In this document: positions 58,901 through 64,000 of the stretch, piece by piece | How the letters are laid out: each line of letters begins with the position of its first letter | Position numbering within the stretch: the first letter of the stretch is position 1 | Origin: Rhodoferax ferrireducens T118 | GTDB taxonomy: Bacteria; Pseudomonadota; Gammaproteobacteria; Burkholderiales; Burkholderiaceae_C | Reading direction: 5' to 3' | Length of the DNA: 64,000 bases | Assembly (NCBI RefSeq): GCF_000013605.1 | Contig: NC_007908.1 | Span: 2,294,001 to 2,358,000, forward strand | The notes under the pieces: generated by a model | Database searches by the model: none | Seen by the model: the letters and a program-made list of their open reading frames with translations, nothing else | What the model was told of the DNA's origin: nothing | Program-made: the position numbers and the translations under genes

Positions 58901-59307
58901 GGCGAGCGTCGCGCTGCCTGGAACCACGGGTGATCGCTTGATGTGTGATTCATGACGAGCTCTATGATCACCCGCAAGTCGCGCTTGTGCGCCTCGGCCA
59001 GCATTTCACGAAAGTCGTCGAGCGAGCCGTATTGTGGGTGAACGTCTTCATATTCCGCAATGTCGTAGCCGTCGTCGCGCATCGGCGAGGGATAGAAGGG
59101 CATCAGCCAGATGGTGTTGACCCCCAGGTCCCGGACATAGTCGAGCTTGATTGCGACACCCTTGAAGTCACCCATACCGTCGTCGTTGCTGTCGAAGAAC
59201 GCTTTGACGTTGAGCTGGTAGATGACCGCGTCGCGATACCACAGCGGATCGTCGCGGCCATCAATCTCGACAGTTTCGAGCGTCAGATTGGTTGCAGGTG
59301 CATTCAT
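55969..59307 (-). CDS. treS: Trehalose synthase / maltokinase fusion (TreS-Mak)
   Basis: 1112-residue bifunctional enzyme. Residues about 20-560: TreS (GH13), interconverting trehalose and maltose: WYRDAVIYQLNVKAFFDSND, IIELVMNHTSSDHPWFQAAR, nucleophile Asp in DGFRLDAIPYLVERDGTSNE, Glu in LLAEANMWPEDVREYFG, Asp in FLRNHDELTLEMVTSKERDY, SPIIYYGDEIGMGDNMFVGD. Residues about 575-1112: maltokinase (Pep2), ATP + maltose to maltose-1-phosphate, with RYHGDYHLGQVLVTGNDFVI and IDFEGEPARSFEERRTK, the kinase catalytic and metal-binding motifs. The pairing feeds maltose-1-phosphate to GlgE, 12 bases upstream in the operon. Start ATG 59307. The fusion is known in many GlgE-pathway bacteria. Confidence 0.95.
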   Translation of the reverse strand: MNAPATNLTLETVEIDGRDDPLWYRDAVIYQLNVKAFFDSNDDGMGDFKGVAIKLDYVRDLGVNTIWLMPFYPSPMRDDGYDIAEYEDVHPQYGSLDDFREMLAEAHKRDLRVIIELVMNHTSSDHPWFQAARRSPPGSPEREFYVWSDSDQLYKDTRIIFTDTETSNWTWDPVAKAFFWHRFFSHQPDLNFDNPKVLEAIFKTMRFWLDMGVDGFRLDAIPYLVERDGTSNENLPETHAVIKQLRAAIDAQYKNRFLLAEANMWPEDVREYFGDGDECHMAYHFPLMPRMYMAIAQEDRHPIIEIMQQTPEIPDGCQWAIFLRNHDELTLEMVTSKERDYMYRMYATDPRARINLGIRRRLAPLMENDADRIKLMNAMLLSMPGSPIIYYGDEIGMGDNMFVGDRNGVRTPMQWSPDRNAGFSRADPQRLYLQPIMDPMYGYEALNVEAQARDISSLLNWTKRMLAVRKSSRAFGRGKRSFLKPGNRKILAYLSTYEDDTILAVFNLSRAAQPVELELSVYKGRVPVEMLGRTSFPPIGELPYPLTLPSFGFFWFRLAADAEVPSWHQEHVALQDRPTLVLFDGWTSFFRDRVMPWRIGMADRMRTQFETDTLPRHIEIQRWYASKGTPIERARLVDHAVWEAGNFSWMLPILKLDGPVGESTYFMPLALAWEERDEERIANLAPAALAKVRQQANVGIMGDAFYDPAFCRALVQAIGADMEIATAAGRLQFKPTTVFKNFTSDIAALTVSRPSTTSSNTVVTLDDTLFLKGYRRLRQGLNPELEMGRFLTEVVHFPNCVPVLGALEYFMSDGNVMTLALVQGYVANQGDGWDYTSRYVERFLEELRISGEANATAGETHGGFLAFAATLGQRTAELHLALTQHTAEPAFDPEPLLSRDVIAFKDRAAREATATLSLLRERQAQLPAAAQEVAQALLLQQDRLQTRIAAVKTEGKVSIKTRYHGDYHLGQVLVTGNDFVIIDFEGEPARSFEERRTKSSPLRDVAGMLRSFNYAHWSALRRVAQNTAEIDQLEPAVREWERSTREAFLAAYEHVMMSVELAQPVDLDLLALFELEKALYELRYELNNRIDWIQVPLQGILALIDPDTGLTR

Positions 59308-59319
59308 CGGTGCCCGGTT

Positions 59320-61362
59320 TCAAAAATAGTAATCGAAGTCGCGTTCATCGCGGACGTGCCGGCGCACGACGAAGACGTGTGCTGGCGCGCTGTGCGGGTC
59401 GAGACGGATATAGTGATGCCGGCCTTGCCACACAAAGCGCTGGTTGCTTAGCAGGTCGTGCATCTGAAACGGATGCGAGGCATCCACTCCGATCGATTCG
59501 GGGTCCAAATGAACCATGCCTGACTGGACATTGTGGGGGTCAAGATTGACCACCGTGACCACCACGTTGTTGCCGTCATCCGAGGTTTTCGAGTAGGCCA
59601 GAAGCTGGTCGTTGTCGATGGGCAGGAAGCGCAGGCTGTGGTCCGCATGAAGCGCGGCGTTGTCGTGACGGATCTGATTGATTCGGGTAATGAAGGGTGC
59701 AAGGCTATCTGGATCATTATTGTTCCAGTTGCGCAGTTGATATTTTTCCGAGTTGAGATACTCCTCACTGCCGGGCGACTTCGGCAAATGCTCGCGCAAC
59801 TCATAGGCCGGGCCGTAGATACCATAACTCGCCGCCAATGTAGCGGCAAGAACCAGACGGGTCATGTACATGGCGGGCTCGCCGCTTTGCAGCTGTTCGT
59901 GCAGGATGTCCGGTGTGTTCGGCCAGACATTGGGGCGGAAGTAGTCAACACCCGGACCGCCTGAAAGCTCCTTGAAATAATTGGTCAATTCCTGTTTATT
60001 GTTGCGCCAGGTGAAATAGGTGTACGACTGTGTGAAGCCGAGTTTGGCCAGCCGGTGCATGACCTTTGGCCGGGTGAAGGCTTCGGCCAGGAAGAGAACA
60101 TCGGGGTGCTTGCGCTTGATTTCGCAGATGGCCCACTCCCAGAACGGGAAGGCCTTGGTATGCGGGTTATCCACGCGGAAGATTTTCACACCTTCAAGAA
60201 TCCAGTAGTCGAACACGCTTTTGAGCTCCGCCCACAAGCCGCGCCAATCTTCACTTTCGAAATTGAACGGGTAGATATCCTGGTATTTCTTCGGTGGGTT
60301 CTCGGCACACTGCACGCTGCCGTCAGGGCGCCAGCGGAACCAGCTCGGGTGCGCCTTGACGTAGGGGTGGTCGGGCGCGCACTGAAAGGCGATATCGAGT
60401 GCGATCTCGATCCCAAAATCCGCGGCCCTGGCCACCAGGTGCCTGAAATCTTCCGGTGCACCCAGTGTCGGCAGGATCGACTTGTGGCCACCCTCGATGG
60501 CACCGATCGCCCAGGGACTGCCGACATCACCAGGCTCACTGGTCAGTGCATTGTTTTTGCCCTTGCGCTGCACCAGTCCGATGGGATGGATCGGTGGGAA
60601 GTACAGAACATCGAACCCCATCGCTGCGATCACAGGCAGGCGGGCCTCCACATCTTTGAAAGTGCCGTGTCGGCCAGGCTCAGGCGCGGCAGAGCGAGGA
60701 AATAACTCGTACCAGGTGCTGAAGCGCGCGCGTGCGCGGTCCGCGACCAGCGGCAACTCCTGATCGGAGTTTGCAGCCAGACTGCGGTCGGGATAACGTG
60801 CCGCCAATTGAGCTAGAGCCTCATCCAGCGCCAGTGCCTTGAGGAGTGTCGGGTCGACCGTACGGTCGCTTGCTGCTGCCTTTAGATCCCTGGCCCAGTT
60901 GGACAGCGTCTTGCAGTCTCTGCCGCGCGCGCGCTGTGCCGCTGCAGCGATCTCAAGCGCGCCTACCTGCGACGCCATGCGGATGTCGTCAACATCGGTG
61001 CGGCGCGTCATCTCGTAGCGCCACGACTCGAACGGATCTACCCAGGCGGTGACCGAGTAACGATAGTGTCCGACCGCAGTGGGTGTGAACTCGGCGGACC
61101 AGACGTCGTTGCCTAGCGGCTTCATGGGGACTTCGTGCACTTCGGCCTGCTCTTCCTTGCGCCAGCGCAGCACCACGCGCAACACGTCGTGGCCATCGGT
61201 GAAGCAATGGGCCGTGACCACCATGCTCTCACCCGCCACCCGTTTCACCGCGAAGCGGCCACCGTCCACATTGGGAAGAACGGCGTCAATCACGGCGCGA
61301 ATGCGCCCGTCCTCGACCGAGGCGCAAGGCAAGGGTGTCTGGGCTGTGGCGGATTTAGGCAT
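59320..61362 (-). CDS. glgE: Alpha-1,4-glucan:maltose-1-phosphate maltosyltransferase
   Basis: GH13_3 enzyme that adds maltosyl units from alpha-maltose-1-phosphate to linear alpha-1,4-glucans. The product is 680 residues, the usual size. An N-terminal beta domain (GGRFAVKRVAGESMVVTAHC) is followed by a helical insert (about 140-200). The barrel has FPPIHPIGLVQRKGKNNALT, IALDIAFQCAPDHPYVKAHP, the nucleophile Asp in VKIFRVDNPHTKAFPFWEW, the acid/base Glu in LFLAEAFTRPKVMHRLAKLG, and YFRPNVWPNTPDILHEQL. Start: ATG 61362 (MPKSATAQTP) lies inside the last codons of glgB (8-base overlap, ATGCCTAA); a TTG five codons earlier is less likely. Confidence 0.96.
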   Translation of the reverse strand: MPKSATAQTPLPCASVEDGRIRAVIDAVLPNVDGGRFAVKRVAGESMVVTAHCFTDGHDVLRVVLRWRKEEQAEVHEVPMKPLGNDVWSAEFTPTAVGHYRYSVTAWVDPFESWRYEMTRRTDVDDIRMASQVGALEIAAAAQRARGRDCKTLSNWARDLKAAASDRTVDPTLLKALALDEALAQLAARYPDRSLAANSDQELPLVADRARARFSTWYELFPRSAAPEPGRHGTFKDVEARLPVIAAMGFDVLYFPPIHPIGLVQRKGKNNALTSEPGDVGSPWAIGAIEGGHKSILPTLGAPEDFRHLVARAADFGIEIALDIAFQCAPDHPYVKAHPSWFRWRPDGSVQCAENPPKKYQDIYPFNFESEDWRGLWAELKSVFDYWILEGVKIFRVDNPHTKAFPFWEWAICEIKRKHPDVLFLAEAFTRPKVMHRLAKLGFTQSYTYFTWRNNKQELTNYFKELSGGPGVDYFRPNVWPNTPDILHEQLQSGEPAMYMTRLVLAATLAASYGIYGPAYELREHLPKSPGSEEYLNSEKYQLRNWNNNDPDSLAPFITRINQIRHDNAALHADHSLRFLPIDNDQLLAYSKTSDDGNNVVVTVVNLDPHNVQSGMVHLDPESIGVDASHPFQMHDLLSNQRFVWQGRHHYIRLDPHSAPAHVFVVRRHVRDERDFDYYF

Positions 61363-63232
61363 GGGGCACGTGTTCAAAGATGAGTGTGGACAGTGGTGGC
61401 AAAGTCAGGCACACCGAATGGGGTCGGCCGTGGAATCGCACGGGAGATGCTTCGACCCCGCCCAAGTTGCCCCAACCCGAGCCACCAAATTCGCTGGCGT
61501 CGCTGTTGATCACCTCACGCCAGAAACCGGCCAATGGCACGCCGAGCATGTAATTGGTGCGTGGCACCGGCGTCATATTGCTGACGATCAGCACCGGTGC
61601 TCCATGTTCACGCGGCTTGCGCAGGAAGGCAAAAACGCTGGTGTCAGCCGCGTCGGCCTCCACCCATTCAAACCCGGCGGGAGAAAAATCCAACTGGTAG
61701 AGGGCTGGCAGGCTGCGGTACACGCGGTTAAGCTGCGCCACGTAGCGTTGTAGCCCGGCATGGCCCTCCAGCTTTGTGACCCACCATTCCAGCTCGCCGT
61801 CGTGGGTCCATTCACGCCGTTGGCCGAACTCTCCGCCCATGAAGAGCAGCTTCTTGCCAGGATGCGCCCACATGTAGCCGAACAGCGCACGCAGGTTTGC
61901 AAACTGCTGCCAGGCGTCGCCGGGCATCTTGCCCAAGAGCGATCCCTTGCCATGCACCACCTCGTCGTGTGATAGCGGCAGGACAAAATTCTCGTTGAAG
62001 GCATACACCAGCGAGAAGGTCAGCTTGTGATGGTGGTATTTGCGGTGGACCGGCTCTTGCTGCATGTACGCCAGGCTGTCGTGCATCCAGCCCATATTCC
62101 ACTTCATGCCAAAACCCAGCCCGTCCATGTCGGTCGGCCGCGACACGCGCGGCCAGGCGGTTGACTCCTCGGCGATGGTCAGCGTGTCGGGATACTCACG
62201 GTAAACAGCCTTGTTCAGTGTCTGCAAGAAATCGACGGCTTCCAGGTTTTCTCGCCCACCATGGCGGTTTGGAATCCACTCGTCCTCCTTGCGGGCGTAG
62301 TCAAGGTAGAGCATGGAGGCGACGCCGTCCACCCGCAGGCCGTCCAGGTGGTACTTGTCCAACCAGAACAGCCCCGATGAAATCAGGAAACTGCGCACTT
62401 CATTGCGCCCGTAGTTGAAGATGCTCGAGTTCCATTCGGGGTGGAAGCCCTGCCGCGGATCGGAATGTTCGAACAGATGGGTGCCGTCGAAATAGCCAAG
62501 CCCGTGCTCATCCGTCGGAAAATGCGAGGGCACCCAGTCCAGCAACACACCGATTCCGCGCTGGTGCAAGTGATCGACGAAGTGCATGAAGTCCTGCGGT
62601 GTGCCGAAGCGCGAGGTAGGTGCGAAGTACCCGGTTGTCTGGTAGCCCCATGAGCCATAAAACGGATGCTCGGTCACCGGCATCAGCTCAACATGGGTGA
62701 AGCCCATCTCGATCACATAGTCGGCCAGCGAATGCGCAAGTTCGCGGTAGTCGAGGAAGTGTCCGTCCTGGCGCCGCCAGGAGCCAAGATGGATCTCATA
62801 GATGGACATCGGTGCATCGAGCGCGTTCTTTGGACCGCGCGATGACATCCACTGATCGTCTTTCCAATCGTGTTCAAGGCTCCAGACGCGCGAGGCCGTT
62901 GCGGGGGGTGGTTCCGCATAGAACGCGAACGGGTCCGCCTTGTCCACGCCATAGCTGCCATGACTTGACTGAATGCGGTACTTGTAGCCCTGACCGCGAA
63001 CCGCGTTCTCGACGAAACCCTGCCAGATGCCGGAGCCGTCGTCGCGCAGATCAAGGCGATCCACATTGCCGGACCAGTAATTCCAGTCGCCGACGACAGA
63101 GACGGATTCAGCGTTTGGTGCCCAGACTGCGAAGTTCGCGCCGCCGTTGGACTGCAAGTGGCAGCCCAGCTTGTTGTACAGCTTCGCGTGTGTTCCCTCA
63201 CGGAAGAGATAGATGTCGTGATCGCTCTTCAT
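61355..63232 (-). CDS. glgB: 1,4-alpha-glucan branching enzyme
   Basis: GH13_9 enzyme that introduces alpha-1,6 branches. The product is 625 residues with the short N-terminus (one CBM48: GGANFAVWAPNAESVSVVGD with WNYW). Catalytic domain: VELMPVTEHPFYGSWGYQTT, LDWVPSHFPTDEHGLGYFDG, nucleophile Asp in LDGLRVDGVASMLYLDYARK, Glu in LTIAEESTAWPRVSRPTDMD, Asp in LPLSHDEVVHGKGSLLGKMP. The protein ends HVPHA. ATG 63232 (MKSDHDIYLF) is the clear start. It heads the glgB-glgE-treS/mak-TM-glgX-treZ-malQ/treY run, with 113 bases between it and the upstream GT20 gene, holding a 15-base palindrome (63286-63300). Confidence 0.96.
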   Translation of the reverse strand: MKSDHDIYLFREGTHAKLYNKLGCHLQSNGGANFAVWAPNAESVSVVGDWNYWSGNVDRLDLRDDGSGIWQGFVENAVRGQGYKYRIQSSHGSYGVDKADPFAFYAEPPPATASRVWSLEHDWKDDQWMSSRGPKNALDAPMSIYEIHLGSWRRQDGHFLDYRELAHSLADYVIEMGFTHVELMPVTEHPFYGSWGYQTTGYFAPTSRFGTPQDFMHFVDHLHQRGIGVLLDWVPSHFPTDEHGLGYFDGTHLFEHSDPRQGFHPEWNSSIFNYGRNEVRSFLISSGLFWLDKYHLDGLRVDGVASMLYLDYARKEDEWIPNRHGGRENLEAVDFLQTLNKAVYREYPDTLTIAEESTAWPRVSRPTDMDGLGFGMKWNMGWMHDSLAYMQQEPVHRKYHHHKLTFSLVYAFNENFVLPLSHDEVVHGKGSLLGKMPGDAWQQFANLRALFGYMWAHPGKKLLFMGGEFGQRREWTHDGELEWWVTKLEGHAGLQRYVAQLNRVYRSLPALYQLDFSPAGFEWVEADAADTSVFAFLRKPREHGAPVLIVSNMTPVPRTNYMLGVPLAGFWREVINSDASEFGGSGWGNLGGVEASPVRFHGRPHSVCLTLPPLSTLIFEHVPHA

Positions 63233-63345
63233 ATAGTTTTCAGCTTAGCACACAGGGCTCATTCATGGGTATTCCCTATCGCAAGGCAGACGATGTCTGC
63301 AAGCCGCCTTCAGTCCCATGGAAAGCGGCAAAGCGCGTCTCTATT

Positions 63346-64000
63346 TCACAGGGGCGACGTGCCTGGCTGATCAGTCACCCGACTGCGCCGACGTTTGGTG
63401 GCGGCATCGAGCAGCATGCGCCCGGCCCAGCGGAAGACGTTGAATTCGGCCACCAGACCGCGCATGAGTCGCATACGGTCGCGCTGCTCGGCCTCGGGCA
63501 TGCTCAACGCCAGGTGCAGGGCAGCCGCGCACTGGTCGGCATCGTACGGGTTGACGGTCAGGGCTTCGGGCAACTCCCTTGCGGCCCCGGTGAATTCGGA
63601 CAGTACCAAGACACCGCGTTCATCGTCGCGGGCGGCGACGAACTCTTTGGCCACCAGGTTCATGCCATCGTGCAGGCTGCTGACAAAGCACAGATCAGCG
63701 GCGCGGAAATATTCGTAGACCTGCGGTGGCGCGTGCTGCTCAATCTTCAGCAGGATGGGGGCGGGTCCGCGGCTCCTAAAGCGCGCATTGATGCGCGCTG
63801 CCAGGGCACGCACCTGCGCCTCGTGGTGCTGGTACTCGTCGATGCCTGTGCGTGTCGGTGCGGCAATCTGAACAAACGTGAAGTGGCCGATCCAGTTCGG
63901 ATTCAACTCCAGCAGACGTTCAATGGCCCGAAAGCGCTCCAAGATGCCTTTGGTGTAATCCAGACGGTCAACGCCGATGCCCAGCTTGTGTTCGGGTGGC
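63346..64000 (-). CDS. otsA: Alpha,alpha-trehalose-phosphate synthase (GT20), C-terminal part
   Basis: The 3' two-fifths or so of a GT20 glycosyltransferase that continues beyond the right edge, about 218 codons. OtsA joins UDP-glucose and glucose-6-phosphate to trehalose-6-phosphate. Visible motifs: [20 protein letters not shown] at the right edge, [20 protein letters not shown] (nucleotide-sugar binding), [20 protein letters not shown] followed by [10 protein letters not shown]. The tail [15 protein letters not shown] is short. A glucosylglycerol-phosphate synthase (GgpS) has very similar motifs, so OtsA is favoured by otsB in the same region rather than by sequence alone. The N-terminal half that would help decide is off-window. 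Confidence 0.85.
   Translation of the reverse strand, partial: PPEHKLGIGVDRLDYTKGILERFRAIERLLELNPNWIGHFTFVQIAAPTRTGIDEYQHHEAQVRALAARINARFRSRGPAPILLKIEQHAPPQVYEYFRAADLCFVSSLHDGMNLVAKEFVAARDDERGVLVLSEFTGAARELPEALTVNPYDADQCAAALHLALSMPEAEQRDRMRLMRGLVAEFNVFRWAGRMLLDAATKRRRSRVTDQPGTSPL

Noticed and set aside
1..64000. Prophage, insertion sequence, CRISPR array or genomic island boundaries
   Set aside because: No integrase, transposase, phage structural gene, regularly spaced repeats or tRNA-linked direct repeat was found; the single tRNA gene is flanked by ordinary chromosomal genes.

Overview
The window looks like a chromosomal segment of a betaproteobacterium of the Comamonadaceae (Rhodoferax/Polaromonas type). 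This is inferred from GC-rich codon use, the 100-residue S20 protein, the rimP-nusA-infB-rbfA-truB-typA order, a phasin gene (polyhydroxyalkanoate storage) and two families of short interspersed repeats that I associate with this family. I see no phage, insertion sequence, integrase or CRISPR array. The window cuts a gene at each end: pepA (3' end only) on the left and a GT20 trehalose-6-phosphate synthase on the right.

Left part, 1-32.8 kb, is mostly housekeeping. It holds pepA-holC, a branched-chain amino acid binding protein, tRNA-Ser(GGA), argD-argF, rpsT, murJ, a qmcA/nfeD pair, an arginine decarboxylase-like enzyme, fabI, the yejABEF peptide/microcin C importer, and the translation operon rimP-nusA-infB-rbfA-truB followed by typA. 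An EamA transporter, a 3-hydroxyisobutyryl-CoA hydrolase-like enzyme, a phasin, a thioesterase, a nitroreductase, the NhaD antiporter and a 2-hydroxyacid dehydrogenase follow.

Right part, 32.9-64 kb, is an envelope and osmotic-stress region. On the minus strand it has an ACP/fatty acyl-AMP ligase/acyltransferase fusion, a VTT-domain membrane protein and an AI-2E-type permease. On the plus strand come a tandem universal stress protein, a long NfeD, a slipin, a MscS channel, a cardiolipin synthase, an HPF-like protein and OtsB. A tightly packed minus-strand operon then runs right to left: glgB, glgE, a treS-maltokinase fusion, a MscS-related membrane protein, glgX, treZ and a malQ-treY fusion. 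Together with otsB and the partial otsA-like gene this encodes OtsAB, TreYZ and TreS, plus the GlgE glucan pathway. On paper this is a closed trehalose-to-glucan-to-trehalose cycle.

The least expected signal is not a gene. Six copies of a roughly 57-bp palindromic element with fixed internal geometry lie in the window: a GG-TAGCCCCCGT-like box, exactly 15 nt, AGCTAT, exactly 7 nt, ATAGCT. Two are intergenic. Four lie inside open reading frames (murJ, yejF, truB and the HIBYL-CoA hydrolase-like gene) without breaking them, and the three in forward orientation are all read in the same phase. A second, GC-rich repeat type supplies the N-terminal codons of yejE and yejF. Candidate regulatory sites are also described upstream of the phasin gene, nhaD, the universal stress gene, yejA and rimP.
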